Shown here: positions 48,157-57,105 of the stretch, piece after piece
How the letters are laid out: the number at the start of each line of letters is the position of its first letter
How positions within the stretch are numbered: the stretch's first letter is position 1
Notes under the pieces: generated by a model
What the model saw: the letters and a program-made list of their open reading frames with translations, nothing else
Told to the model about the DNA's origin: nothing
Database searches by the model: none
Program-made: the position numbers and the translations under genes
NCBI GenBank assembly: GCA_029555205.1
Contig: JAKPTB010000002.1
Span: forward strand, 1 to 61,680
DNA length: 61,680 nucleotides
DNA from: Bacillota bacterium
GTDB lineage: Bacteria; Bacillota; Desulfotomaculia; Desulfotomaculales; Pelotomaculaceae
Direction: 5' to 3'

Positions 48157-48657
48157 TCAGACAACCTCCCAGTCCTTCTCTCCGGCGCGCTCAAAAGTGC
48201 CGCTCTTCCCCCCGCTCTTATGGACCAGCCTTACCGCACCAATAACCATTTCCCGGTCCACAGCCTTGCACATATCATAAATTGTCAAAGCAGCCACAGA
48301 AACCGCTGTCAGGGCTTCCATTTCTACACCGGTCTGACCGGTCAGGCGAACTGTGGCCTCGATCTCTACCTTGCCCTGTTCCCTGTCGGGGCGAAAAACT
48401 ACGTCAACTCCTGTCAGCATCAAGGGATGGCATAAGGGAATCAGGTCCGGGGTTTTCTTGGCTGCCATAATCCCGGCTATCCTGGCCGCACCAAAAACCT
48501 CCCCCTTGGGGACTTTCCCCCCCAGAATCAATTCCAGGGTTTCAGGCCGCATGCTCACTTCACCCCGCGCCACTGCTACCCTGCGGGTTGCTTCCTTGCC
48601 TCCCACCTCCACCATTCTGGCCTGACCCTGCTCGTCCAGGTGAGTTAAATCGCTCAC
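48157..48657 (-). CDS. moaC: Cyclic pyranopterin monophosphate synthase MoaC
   Basis: Second enzyme of cPMP formation, acting on the MoaA product. 166 residues from GTG 48657, giving [18 protein letters not shown], with GGAGGAG 11 bases upstream. Other blocks: [22 protein letters not shown] (conserved His) and [23 protein letters not shown], with the catalytic Lys near the end (VHKSGGKSG). In-frame codons up to 48723 look non-native. Confidence 0.95.
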   Translation of the reverse strand: MSDLTHLDEQGQARMVEVGGKEATRRVAVARGEVSMRPETLELILGGKVPKGEVFGAARIAGIMAAKKTPDLIPLCHPLMLTGVDVVFRPDREQGKVEIEATVRLTGQTGVEMEALTAVSVAALTIYDMCKAVDREMVIGAVRLVHKSGGKSGTFERAGEKDWEVV

Positions 48658-48927
48658 AAAAAACAACTCCTCCGTTTCTCTAGTGTGCCGGCCTTGCTGG
48701 GGCCTGCTTTTTTGGAATAACACAACTACATGGTATTATTTCTCTCGTATCACAAAATATCCTTCGCACAGCTCTGAAAATAAACAGGCGAAGGTGGAGT
48801 TTTGTCAACTCTTGGCGGAAAAAAGTAGCTGCTCTTTTCCAAAAAAAGGCACAGAAATAGCACCTAAAAAGACGTTGTAAGGATCAAAGTCAACATCCCG
48901 CAGGTGCTGTTAATCTATTCTTATGTT

Positions 48928-50853
48928 TTAGCGGCTCCGCCAGATTACCTTTCCGCAGTCACGCAAGTCGTAACCGCCCAGCTTTTGCACTTCCTCACGG
49001 AATTCCGGCATGGCCATTACTTCCAGGAGCCTCTGGATATAGGGTGTATCCCAGTATTCAGCCGGGATGCAGAGATCGTAGCGTTCTTCAGCCACCCTGA
49101 TAAAATCCAGATCCAGGGCTACGGCAGCGGCCCTTATGCCCATCCCGGCGTCAGCCGCGCCGGCCTTAACCGCTGCGGCTACACCCATGTGCGTGTATTC
49201 TTCAAACTCATAACCGGTTATCTGCTCCGGCTCAATGCCCTTCTGCCGGAGGTAATAATCCAGCAAAATCCGGGTTCCGGCGCCGCGCTGGCGGTTGACA
49301 TAGGTATATCCCTGCCGGGCAATGTCCTCCAGGCCGTGAATGCCCCTGGGGTTGCCCTTGGCCAGAATCAATCCCTGCTCCCGGTACACCAGGTTGACCA
49401 GAATTAAATCCCGGCCGGCAAGAAGCCTTTGAATGTAGGGAACATTGTAGTCCCCGGTTTCCTCATCCAGCAGGTGTGTCCCGGAGCAGTGAGCCTCGCC
49501 CCGTTTCAAAGCCGACAGCCCGCCGAAGCTGCCCACATTGGCTGAGGAAAGGGTGGCTACGGGGTATTTCAGTCGCAGGAAATTTGAAAGAACATCCAGG
49601 GCGATATCATGGCTGCCGATAATCACAGTGGTTTCCTCAATTTCCCTGGGCGAACGGAACAATTCAACCATAACCCTTTCCCCGGCGTTGTAGCCTTCCG
49701 ACAGGCGGGGTACCCGGAGCATGCCGTCGGCCCGCACCAGGGACATTAAAATCCCGGCACCCCGGGAAATTGGCGTGGCAATGATCTTTTCCCCCACCTT
49801 ACCCAGTTTAACCCGGACAAATTCCTCCATGCCCAGGTTTGAAACCAGTTTCCTGGAGATAGCAGCTTCAATCATGGTGGGTTCAGGGGGCACACAGCCC
49901 ATTTTATGGAATACAAGCGGCTTAACAAAGAGATCCAGTCCGATATAGGCCGACACCGGGTAACCTGGCACGCCTATCACGGGCTTGCCCTTAATCTCCC
50001 CAAGGATAACGGGCTTACCTGGTTTGGTAGCCACTCCGTGGATCAGTACCTTTCCCAGGGAGCTAATTACATCAGCGGTAAAATCCTCACTGCCGGCCGA
50101 CGATCCGGCATTGACCAGCACTATGTCTGCTTCATCGACCGCAGCCAGAACAGAAGACTTCACGCGTTCCGGATCGTCTATAGTTATTTCTTTGCGCAGG
50201 GGCACAGCCCCCCACTGCTCCAAAACTGACCCCAGCATGCGGGAGTTGAACTCAATGATATCACCGGGCTTCAGTTCGGTGCCGGGCTGCACCAGTTCAG
50301 TTCCCGTGGGTAAGATCGCCACCACGGGGCGGGGATGAACATAAATATGGCTGACCCCGCTGGCCAGGAAAGCTCCGATATCAACGGGCCTGACCTGGTG
50401 GTTGGCGGGCAGAATCATTTCCGTGGCAACCACATCTTCACCCACAATACGAACGTGCTGCCAGGGAGCTACGGCCTGGATAATCTCGATGACCTCAGGC
50501 TCCACAAAATGTACGTCTTCAATCATAATCACGGCGTCGGTGCCTTCCGGCAGGGGATCCCCGGTATCCACCGGAATTGCCTCCAGGCCAACCTTCAGCC
50601 GCTTCGGCGTTGTCTCGGAGGCCCCGTATGTACTGGAGGACTGCACAGCCATCCCGTCCATTGAAGAAGCGTGATAGTGAGGAGAAGAAATCCGGGCATA
50701 GACCGGTGCTGCGGTAACCCTGCCCAGGGTATCTTCCGCGGGAACCAGTTCAGGCCGGCCGGGACTGAGCGCCCCGATTTCCTTCAGGTAGCCCAAAAAT
50801 TTTTCCAGAGCATCTTCCAAGGGAAGGCCGTCCAGGTAAATCTTTCGTTTCAT
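48928..50853 (-). CDS. MoeA fused to a C-terminal PBP-like domain
   Basis: 641 residues. Residues 1-410 are a full MoeA molybdenum/tungsten insertase: SSPHYHASSMDGMAVQSS, GDPLPEGTDAVIMIED, FLASGVSHIYVHPRPVVAIL, LVNAGSSAGSEDFTADVI and GVPGYPVSAYIG. Residues 415-641 form a periplasmic-binding-like domain: TVIIGSHDIALDVLSNFL, NVGSFGGLSALKRGEAH and RGAGTRILLDYYLR, the last typical of PBP_like (PF12727). The same domain occurs in the HTH protein at 61.2 kb. The fusion suggests metal or oxyanion sensing or delivery tied to insertion. ATG 50853 with GGGGGA upstream. Confidence 0.93.
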   Translation of the reverse strand: MKRKIYLDGLPLEDALEKFLGYLKEIGALSPGRPELVPAEDTLGRVTAAPVYARISSPHYHASSMDGMAVQSSSTYGASETTPKRLKVGLEAIPVDTGDPLPEGTDAVIMIEDVHFVEPEVIEIIQAVAPWQHVRIVGEDVVATEMILPANHQVRPVDIGAFLASGVSHIYVHPRPVVAILPTGTELVQPGTELKPGDIIEFNSRMLGSVLEQWGAVPLRKEITIDDPERVKSSVLAAVDEADIVLVNAGSSAGSEDFTADVISSLGKVLIHGVATKPGKPVILGEIKGKPVIGVPGYPVSAYIGLDLFVKPLVFHKMGCVPPEPTMIEAAISRKLVSNLGMEEFVRVKLGKVGEKIIATPISRGAGILMSLVRADGMLRVPRLSEGYNAGERVMVELFRSPREIEETTVIIGSHDIALDVLSNFLRLKYPVATLSSANVGSFGGLSALKRGEAHCSGTHLLDEETGDYNVPYIQRLLAGRDLILVNLVYREQGLILAKGNPRGIHGLEDIARQGYTYVNRQRGAGTRILLDYYLRQKGIEPEQITGYEFEEYTHMGVAAAVKAGAADAGMGIRAAAVALDLDFIRVAEERYDLCIPAEYWDTPYIQRLLEVMAMPEFREEVQKLGGYDLRDCGKVIWRSR

Positions 50854-50873
50854 AAACAATCCCCCATAATAAC

Positions 50874-52115
50874 TTAGAATAGTTTTACATCAACGTCCTC
50901 TCCGGCCTCAACGCCTTCTTTGCCGGCAGGAATACGGGCCAGGCCGTCGGCTTTAACCAGTGTCCCGATCAACCCGGACTTGCCCAGCACCGGCTCTGCA
51001 TAAAGCCGGCCCTCGCAGACGGATAGCTTGACCCGGATAAAATCAACACGGCCCGCAGCCGAGTGCAGGCTACGGGTAATAATTGCCCGGAGCGGGAATT
51101 CCAGCTGGATTTCTTCCAGATTGGCGGAATAACTGCCCTTCTGCACAAGGGGCGCAACCAGCAAGTCAAAAACTACCATAGCCGAGGCAGGATGCCCCGG
51201 CAGGCCATAAACCGGTTTGCTCCCGACAACAGCCCCCACAACAGGCTTGCCCGGTTTTATGGAGAGACCGTGAAAAAGCACCCCCGGTTTCCCCAGTGAG
51301 TCGATTACCTTTGAAGCAACGTCCCGTGTGCCCACCGAACTTCCACCGGACAGGAGCGCTATGTCGTTTTCCTTCAGGCAGCGCTCCAGGGTCTCCCTTA
51401 AATCCTTCTCGTTGTCCCTGACAATCCCGTACAGGCGGGGCACTCCGCCGCAGGACTGCACCGCGCCATAGAGAGTATAGGAGTTGATATCCCGGACCTG
51501 CCCGGGAGCGGGATTCTGGTCCGGACTGACTAACTCGTCCCCGGTGGATATGATTCCCACCCTTACTGGTTGGACAACCTCTACTTCCATGAGCCCTATA
51601 GAAGAAAGCAGGCCCAGGTCCTGGGGCCGGATCCTGTGACCGGCCGGCAGGGCTGCCGTGCCTTCTGAAATATCCTCACCCCTGCGGACCACATTATCCC
51701 CGGGGGCTACAGGACGGGTGATACCAATGGTATGTTTGTCCAACTCCTCGGTATATTCATTAATAACCACGGCATCCGCACCGGCCGGCAACATTCCGCC
51801 GGTGGCAATGCGCCAGCATTGTCCCGTCTTCACCTCGCCCCGGGGCGCCTGACCCATGGGGATTTCACCGCAAACGTCCAGATAGGCGGGCATGCCTTCA
51901 CTGGCGCCATAAGTGTCCCTGGCCCGCACAGCGTAACCATCCATTGTGGAGCGGGTAAAACCGGGCACATCCTGAAAGGCAATTACATCCACAGCAAGGC
52001 GGCGGCCAAGGCTTTCCAGCATAGGAATCTTCTGCCCCGGTATTTTCAGCGGCAGGTACTCGCTTAAGAGCGACCTGGCAGCTTCAATTGTGAGCACCGT
52101 AAATAGTTCAGCCAA
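50874..52115 (-). CDS. moeA: Molybdopterin molybdenumtransferase MoeA
   Basis: Inserts molybdate or tungstate into adenylated molybdopterin. 413 residues. Contains FTRSTMDGYAVRARDT, GGMLPAGADAVVINEYTE, LLSGGSSVGTRDVAS and GLPGHPASAMVVFDLLVAPLV. This is the second, unfused MoeA; the PBP-fused paralogue starts 20 bases after its stop. One copy may serve W and the other Mo, or one may act as a regulatory subunit; that is inference. TTG start preceded by GGGGTG. Confidence 0.95.
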   Translation of the reverse strand: MAELFTVLTIEAARSLLSEYLPLKIPGQKIPMLESLGRRLAVDVIAFQDVPGFTRSTMDGYAVRARDTYGASEGMPAYLDVCGEIPMGQAPRGEVKTGQCWRIATGGMLPAGADAVVINEYTEELDKHTIGITRPVAPGDNVVRRGEDISEGTAALPAGHRIRPQDLGLLSSIGLMEVEVVQPVRVGIISTGDELVSPDQNPAPGQVRDINSYTLYGAVQSCGGVPRLYGIVRDNEKDLRETLERCLKENDIALLSGGSSVGTRDVASKVIDSLGKPGVLFHGLSIKPGKPVVGAVVGSKPVYGLPGHPASAMVVFDLLVAPLVQKGSYSANLEEIQLEFPLRAIITRSLHSAAGRVDFIRVKLSVCEGRLYAEPVLGKSGLIGTLVKADGLARIPAGKEGVEAGEDVDVKLF

Positions 52116-52147
52116 TATTTACACCCCGTTCATCCACTGCAGGTCAC

Positions 52148-52327
52148 TTAAAAACAACCCAGTTCGCAGGATTTAATTTTAATTTTCAGGTTATTTGCAG
52201 CATGCCCCACAATCCGGGGCGGCACATTGAAATCAGTGGCAATTTTCCTTAATTCAGTACAGGTGACTGTTCCATCCCCGCCTGCTTTTTTAATCGCCTC
52301 CAGGATTTCTTCGGGTGCTTCCTTCAT
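52148..52327 (-). CDS. Small conserved-looking protein of the Mo/W cluster, helix-turn-helix-like
   Basis: 59 residues. KEAPEEILEAIKKAGGDGTVTCTELRKIATDFNVPPRIVGHAANN looks like a three-helix DNA- or protein-binding bundle, ending in KIKSCELGCF with two Cys. ATG 52327 is preferred, with AAAGGA nine bases upstream. It lies between moeB-like and moeA in a tight operon. The C-terminal CxxxC-type ending could bind metal or Fe-S partners. No specific function known to me. Confidence 0.65.
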   Translation of the reverse strand: MKEAPEEILEAIKKAGGDGTVTCTELRKIATDFNVPPRIVGHAANNLKIKIKSCELGCF

Positions 52328-52368
52328 TATAGTCATTCCTTTCTGCTGAATCCTCTAATAAATATAAT

Positions 52369-53139
52369 TCAACCCCGGGCGTAGCCGGAGCAGTCCGGAC
52401 AAGCAGGGTCCCTCTCCAGCGGCACTTCGTAAAAACAGGCGGAAAGGGCATCATAGACAAGTAGCCGGCCCACTAAAAGTTCTCCGTTACCCAGGATAAA
52501 GCGCAGCGCTTCGGCAGCCTGGAGCACCCCAATCACCCCCGGAACCGTGCCCATTACCCCCACTTCTGCAGTGGTGGGAGCGTCCGGAGGGGGCGTTTCC
52601 CGGAAAACACACCTGAAGCAGGGACCTTTACCGGGGATAATGGTAAAAACCTGGCCTGCCCAGGCCAGAACCCCGCCGTACACAAAGGGCTTGTTCATTT
52701 TCAGGCAGGCCTCGTTGATCACGTGCCGGGAGGGAATGTTATCGGTGCAGTCGATAATAAAATCATAGTTTTTAACCAGGTCCACCGCATTTTCCCGGGA
52801 AAAAACAGTCTGGTAAAGATCCAGTTGTAAATCCGGGTTAAGAGCTTTTAGCTTATCTCCAGCAGAAACAACTTTCGGTCGTCCCAAATCCGGTGTAGTG
52901 TGCAGGATTTGGCGCTGCAGGTTGGACAGGGAAACCTCATCGTTGTCAACCAGTCCGATCCTGCCAACCCCTGCGGCGGCAAGATAAAAGGCAACCGGTG
53001 AACCCAGGCCACCGGTTCCCACCAGCAGGACCGAGGCACGGAACAACTTTTCCTGGCCTTCGGTTCCAACACCGGCTAACAGGATATTCCGCTTGTAGCG
53101 CTCTTCCTGTTCAAATTTGATACCGGTCTTGACCTCCAT
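52369..53139 (-). CDS. moeB: MoeB/ThiF/HesA-family sulfur-carrier adenylyltransferase
   Basis: E1-like enzyme that adenylates the C-terminal Gly-Gly of MoaD or ThiS. 256 residues from ATG 53139, which has GGGGGG seven bases upstream. Nucleotide motif VLLVGTGGLGSPVAFYLAAAG and LVDNDEVSLSNLQRQILHTT, with the Arg finger; Zn-binding pairs CFRC and CPDC. In the moa operon MoaD (56.4 kb) is the obvious partner. The catalytic ring DCTDNIPSRHVINEA is intact. Confidence 0.92.
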   Translation of the reverse strand: MEVKTGIKFEQEERYKRNILLAGVGTEGQEKLFRASVLLVGTGGLGSPVAFYLAAAGVGRIGLVDNDEVSLSNLQRQILHTTPDLGRPKVVSAGDKLKALNPDLQLDLYQTVFSRENAVDLVKNYDFIIDCTDNIPSRHVINEACLKMNKPFVYGGVLAWAGQVFTIIPGKGPCFRCVFRETPPPDAPTTAEVGVMGTVPGVIGVLQAAEALRFILGNGELLVGRLLVYDALSACFYEVPLERDPACPDCSGYARG

Positions 53140-53228
53140 CAGAACCCCCCTCTGATTACTTCTTTGCAGTAATTTTCTTAGTATCTGCACCATGCCATAT
53201 TTTCAACGCGGGTTAAGCTTCCCCCTCT

Positions 53229-53663
53229 TTAGCCGAGGATCTCTACCCCATCCCCGGCTTTGACCGGACCACCTTTAAGAATCCGGATGAAGATGCCTTC
53301 TCTGGGCATGACACAGTCGCCGGCCTGTTGAAAGATAGCGCAGCGCCTGTGGCACTCTTTGCCAATCTGGGTAACCTCTCCCACTGCCGAGCTCCCTATT
53401 TTTATTTTGGTGCCCAGGGGCAGGCTGACCAGGTCAATTCCTTCGGTGGTCAGATTTTCAGCAAAGTCACCAACCCCTACATCCAGCCCCAGGGCTTTCA
53501 TCTTTTCTATGCTTTCCATAGCTAGAAGACTCACCTGGCGGTGCCAGGGACCTGCATGGGAGTCGTTTTGCAGGCCGTGCCCCTCCACCAGCAGGCCTTC
53601 CCCTACATTTTTTTTGCGCGTACCTTTTTCCTTACTGATGCATACTGCTTTTATTATACCCAA
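53229..53663 (-). CDS. MOSC domain protein
   Basis: MOSC domains occur in sulfurases and molybdenum-cofactor-linked proteins. 144 residues, a stand-alone domain. Starts GIIKAVCISKEKGTRKKNV (TTG start, AAGGA upstream), then DSHAGPWHRQVSLLAMESIEKM, GDFAENLTTEGIDL and GKECHRRCAIFQQAGDCVM with the conserved Cys. The gene order moaA-MOSC-moeB-moeA is frequent in Peptococcaceae-type clusters, pointing to a role in cofactor sulfuration or trafficking. Confidence 0.9.
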   Translation of the reverse strand: MGIIKAVCISKEKGTRKKNVGEGLLVEGHGLQNDSHAGPWHRQVSLLAMESIEKMKALGLDVGVGDFAENLTTEGIDLVSLPLGTKIKIGSSAVGEVTQIGKECHRRCAIFQQAGDCVMPREGIFIRILKGGPVKAGDGVEILG

Positions 53664-53750
53664 AATTAAACATCCTTTCTACGAATAGTGAAAAAGAGTT
53701 CCAGCCTCTTGAGCATTATAACAAACACAAAGTAACACAACACAAAGCTT

Positions 53751-53774
53751 TGAGCAGGCCGGTCAGCCTGCTCA
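53751..53774. other. Inverted repeat between moaA and the MOSC gene
   Basis: TGAGCAGGC and GCCTGCTCA, 9-bp perfect stem with a 6-base loop. No U-tract on either strand; perhaps an mRNA-stabilising or processing hairpin within the operon. Confidence 0.6.
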
Positions 53775-53823
53775 GCGGAGAATTACAGGAGCATGACAGC
53801 GCCCTTCCAGCTAATTCCCTTCG

Positions 53824-54804
53824 CTATCCGCCAATCTGAGACATGACCCGGCGCCTGTCCCGCCATCCTTCGCTCATATGGTGACGGTCCGGTTTTAAAG
53901 CAATCACATCCATGATCAGATCGGCGATTTCCCTTAAGCCAGCCCCCTCGCGCAGAGGTGTTTTTAAATCAATTTCCCTCGAATCATAAAGGCAGGGCCT
54001 CAGACCGCCCTGTGATGTCAGGCGCAGCCGGTTGCAGCTCTGACAGAAATGATCGCTCATAGAAGTAATAAAGCCGACAGTACCCTCTGCATCTTTCAGC
54101 CGGTAATATTTGGCCGGTCCGCCGCCGGAGGGCTTTTTGGCCGGCAAGAGCGGTCCCAGACGGGCGCCGATCTGCTTCATGGCTTCATCCGCCGGTATAT
54201 AACGACCGGCAGCCCACGTATTGGAAGACCCAATGGGCATTAATTCAATAAAACGGACATGCAGCGGCCTGTTCAACGTCAGGCGGGCCAGCGCCGCCAG
54301 CTCGTCCTCATTGACCCCGCGCATCATCACGGTATTTAACTTCACCGGGTGCAGACCGGCATCGAGGGCGGCCTGTATTCCTTCCCAGGCCACGGCCAGG
54401 TTGCCGCCCCGGGTAATCTCGCGGTAGCGGTCCGGCCTTAAAGTGTCCAGACTGATATTCACCCTTCCAATACCTGCTTCTTTCAGGGCCGCGGCCCGGG
54501 GGGCAAGGAGCAGGGCATTGGTGGTCAGGGTAATATCGTCAATACCGGGTATTTCTGAAATGCGCCGCACCAGGCCTTCCAGCCCCTTGCGCACCAGCGG
54601 CTCCCCCCCTGTCAGGCGAATTTTTTTAATACCGACAAGGGTGGCGGCCCGGATAATGGTTTCGATTTCTTCCAGTCTCAGAACCTGTTCGTGGGGAGTC
54701 GACTTAACGCCTCCCGGGGGCATACAGTAAACACAGCGCAGGTTGCACCGGTCAGTGACGGAAACCCGCAAATAATTAATCTCCCTCTGGTAGGTATCCC
54801 GCAT
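53824..54804 (-). CDS. moaA: GTP 3',8-cyclase MoaA
   Basis: Radical SAM enzyme opening cPMP synthesis. 326 residues. First 4Fe-4S site RVSVTDRCNLRCVYCMPPGG; SAM region LTGGEPLVRKG; GTP-side 4Fe-4S cluster SDHFCQSCNRLRLTSQGGLRPCLYD with Cys-x2-Cys-x13-Cys (shown across one family block). About 200 bases separate it from the permease gene upstream; its promoter was not clearly seen. Downstream MOSC, moeB, moeA and others follow. Confidence 0.97.
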   Translation of the reverse strand: MRDTYQREINYLRVSVTDRCNLRCVYCMPPGGVKSTPHEQVLRLEEIETIIRAATLVGIKKIRLTGGEPLVRKGLEGLVRRISEIPGIDDITLTTNALLLAPRAAALKEAGIGRVNISLDTLRPDRYREITRGGNLAVAWEGIQAALDAGLHPVKLNTVMMRGVNEDELAALARLTLNRPLHVRFIELMPIGSSNTWAAGRYIPADEAMKQIGARLGPLLPAKKPSGGGPAKYYRLKDAEGTVGFITSMSDHFCQSCNRLRLTSQGGLRPCLYDSREIDLKTPLREGAGLREIADLIMDVIALKPDRHHMSEGWRDRRRVMSQIGG

Positions 54805-54868
54805 GACTTCACCTTCTTCAGTTAATTAATGATGGTGTACAAAACCAATTGCACAATTATTACGCTAT

Positions 54869-54897
54869 TTCAAAGGCTGAACCGAACATCCTTTGAA
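54869..54897. other. Inverted repeat upstream of moaA
   Basis: TTCAAAGG and CCTTTGAA, 8 bp, 13-base loop, in the 200-base gap between the permease gene and moaA. It could be an operator or an mRNA hairpin. It does not match the Moco riboswitch consensus as I know it. Confidence 0.45.
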
Positions 54898-55006
54898 GGG
54901 AGGGAATCCCTACGCAAACTCTATTTGACAAGTCAACTGGCTAACAGGTAATCTTATAAAAAAACGCCTATAATATAGAAATGCTGCAAATATTATTGAT
55001 TTAAAT

Positions 55007-55699
55007 TTATCTGCCCCGCTGCTGGGCTGTGGTTAAGAAAGCGGTAATTCCAAAGGCCAGTGTCAGAAGAATGATGCTGAAAGCCGTGGCAATTTCATAA
55101 TTACCCTTGTTGACCTCAAGAACGGTAGCGGTAGTCAGCACCATGGTAGATCCTTTCAAGTTGCCGCCGACCATGATGGAAGCACCGACCTCTGAAATAA
55201 CACCGCCAAAGCCGGCGATAACAGCTGCCAGCAAACCAAGCCTGGCTTCTCTCAAAAGAAGCCAGAGCAACTGCAGGCGCGACGCGCCCAGGGCCAGAAT
55301 CTGCAGCCGGATCTTAGGATTCAGCGACTGGATGGCGGCGATGGTGAACCCGGTGACAATCGGCGAGGCAATGATGGCCTGGGCAATGACCATGGCCGTG
55401 GGCGTGTAGAGCAAGCCCAGGAAACCCAGCGGGCCATAGCGGCTCAAAGTCAGCCATACCCACAGGCCGACCACCACCGGTGGCAGGCCCATGCCCAGGT
55501 TAATCAGACTCACAACCATCTTGCGGCCGGGAAAAGAGGACAGCGCCAAAACTGTTCCCAAAGGAAGGCCAATCAATACACTGATCAACGTAGCAGTGCC
55601 GGATACCTGGAGGGTCCGGTAGATAATCTCAAGAACAGTACGGTCACCGCTTAACAGGAGACGCAAAGCCTCCATCAGTCCCTGCCAGTAAACTTCCAA
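55007..55699 (-). CDS. tupB: Tungstate-type ABC transporter permease (TupB-like)
   Basis: 230 residues with about five or six membrane segments. Has the permease-ATPase contact motif LLREARLGLLAAVIAGFGGV, and GLPPVVVGLWVWLTLSRYGPLGFLGLLYTPTAMV and ISEVGASIMVGGNLKGSTMVLTTA are typical of TupB/WtpB. The substrate-binding TupA and ATPase TupC are not next to it. ModC from 58 kb might serve both permeases. The TTG start overlaps AAGGTGATC spacing well. It lies downstream of the ModE-like regulator and upstream of moaA. Confidence 0.85.
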   Translation of the reverse strand: MEVYWQGLMEALRLLLSGDRTVLEIIYRTLQVSGTATLISVLIGLPLGTVLALSSFPGRKMVVSLINLGMGLPPVVVGLWVWLTLSRYGPLGFLGLLYTPTAMVIAQAIIASPIVTGFTIAAIQSLNPKIRLQILALGASRLQLLWLLLREARLGLLAAVIAGFGGVISEVGASIMVGGNLKGSTMVLTTATVLEVNKGNYEIATAFSIILLTLAFGITAFLTTAQQRGR

Positions 55700-55801
55700 T
55701 TAGATCACCTTCAGCGCTTATTTCAGATTTTTTAATCCGGCTGGTTAATCCTGGGTCAGGTTACCTCTGCTATGCTTAATATTGTATAACCATACCCTAA
55801 A

Positions 55802-56347
55802 TTAAGGGGTTAACCAACCCCGGAAAATATCCTGAAAGGAATAATTGATAAAACTGTCTACAACTTCATGCAGCCTGCGAAATTTGTCGAGCAACTCCCG
55901 GGCAACCGGCGTCAATCTGGCTCCTCCACCCATCTCACCGCCTACCTGGGTAATCAGCAGCGGAACACCCCAGCGTTCTTCAGCAAATTTTATTTTTCCC
56001 CAGGCAGCCCGGTAGGACATATTCATTTGCCGCGCTGCTTGAGAAATTGAACCGGTTGTTTCGATATTCATGAGAATATGAAAAAGGCCGTCCCCAAATG
56101 TTGCCCCGTTACCTTCCAGCCATAACTTGTAGTTTACGCCGCAACCCGAAATCTTCGTAACATTTGAAGAAGACCTGACAACCCTGACTTTTTTCTTCCT
56201 GCCCCCATTTTTAGCGCCTAATTTGTTTTCATCAAAACTATTAATTGATCCGGATTTACCCGGATTTCTTTTTTGATTAAGCAAAGCGGCAGCAAAGCCT
56301 GTCCCGCAATAAAACACTTTTTTTTCCTGTTTTTCCCGTTCACCCAT
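55802..56347 (-). CDS. One-domain ModE-like transcriptional regulator
   Basis: 181 residues. An unusual, Lys/Gly/Asn-rich N-terminal half of about 70 residues precedes the ModE/LysR winged helix (about 72-160): GDGLFHILMNIETTGSISQAARQM, NMSYRAAWGKIKFAEERWGV, GGEMGGGARLTPVARELLDKF. The two molbindin domains of full ModE are absent, as in many clostridial relatives. Likely controls the Mo/W genes. It begins 6 bases after moaD, so one operon. A shorter protein starting later is possible, but no good internal start was seen. Confidence 0.82.
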   Translation of the reverse strand: MGEREKQEKKVFYCGTGFAAALLNQKRNPGKSGSINSFDENKLGAKNGGRKKKVRVVRSSSNVTKISGCGVNYKLWLEGNGATFGDGLFHILMNIETTGSISQAARQMNMSYRAAWGKIKFAEERWGVPLLITQVGGEMGGGARLTPVARELLDKFRRLHEVVDSFINYSFQDIFRGWLTP

Positions 56348-56353
56348 AGGGGA

Positions 56354-56593
56354 TTAACCTCCACCAACCGGCGGAAAAAGAGAAACGCGGTCACCATCGC
56401 AAAGGACATCGTCGAGGTCTTTGTGCAAACCATTGATCAGAACGGTGAAAACTTCCTTCTCTGGAATATTCAGCTTTTCCAGAAGCATCCGGGGGGTAAA
56501 ACCGTCCGCTATTTCCATTGGCATAGGCTTCCCAAAACGTGCACCCGGAATATATTTCTCCAAACCGCTGAATACCCTGACTTCAATCTTCAA
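56354..56593 (-). CDS. moaD: Molybdopterin synthase sulfur carrier subunit MoaD
   Basis: Ubiquitin-fold protein carrying thiocarboxylate sulfur for molybdopterin synthase. 79 residues. MKIEVRVFSGLEKYIPG starts it, VFTVLINGLHKDLDDVL is the middle, and FPPVGGG ends it with the required C-terminal Gly-Gly. MoaE is not in the window. It opens an operon (moaD, ModE-like, tupB) from a strong promoter 67 bases upstream. Confidence 0.92.
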   Translation of the reverse strand: MKIEVRVFSGLEKYIPGARFGKPMPMEIADGFTPRMLLEKLNIPEKEVFTVLINGLHKDLDDVLCDGDRVSLFPPVGGG

Positions 56594-57105
56594 AAAACCT
56601 CAACCCCTTTCGTTGATATACAGGGTGCATCCCCAAAATCTTCACTTTAAAGCCTTTAAATTATATCATATGAGCCTCAACAGGACAATCTTGACCCTAC
56701 AATTGGCGGGAAATGGGGGCCATAGAGTCAAAACCCCCCTCATTTGTTTCCAATATGCAACATATATACCAAACAACAAATTAAGAATAGTTTTCGTGTG
56801 TTCCTCTAAGGAACAGGCCATAACCTGCCCCCGGGAACCAATGAAAAAAAATCCTGTTTCTGTTCCATACAGGTACGGGATTACGCAGGAACCGGTTCAA
56901 TATGGTACATGCCCTTTTATTCTTTTGATCTGAAAGTGCAAAATATAAATAAATTCAACATACTTGCATACCTGCAACAAGAGATATTTGTATTTTTTTA
57001 GGCTGATTCCCTCACGGCCAGCATTAAATAAAAACTGTTTCTTTTCCAGGACCCATTTATTCAACTGCGGCAAAAAAGGTTCTTTGCTGCGATTTTTAAC
57101 GACTC
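56594..57105. other. Intergenic region upstream of moaD
   Basis: About 510 bases. Near moaD is a strong promoter (56660-56688); near 56848-56892 the minus strand shows CCTG/CAGG plus GTTCC/GGAAC pairing ahead of a run of seven or eight T's, a likely terminator of the DUF364 transcript. A 78-codon minus-strand frame here looks random and is not called. Confidence 0.5.
56660..56688 (-). promoter_or_regulatory. Promoter of the moaD operon
   Basis: TTGTCC (56688-56683), 17-base spacer, TGATATAAT extended -10 with TATAAT at 56665-56660. Start site about 60 bases before moaD. Confidence 0.8.
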
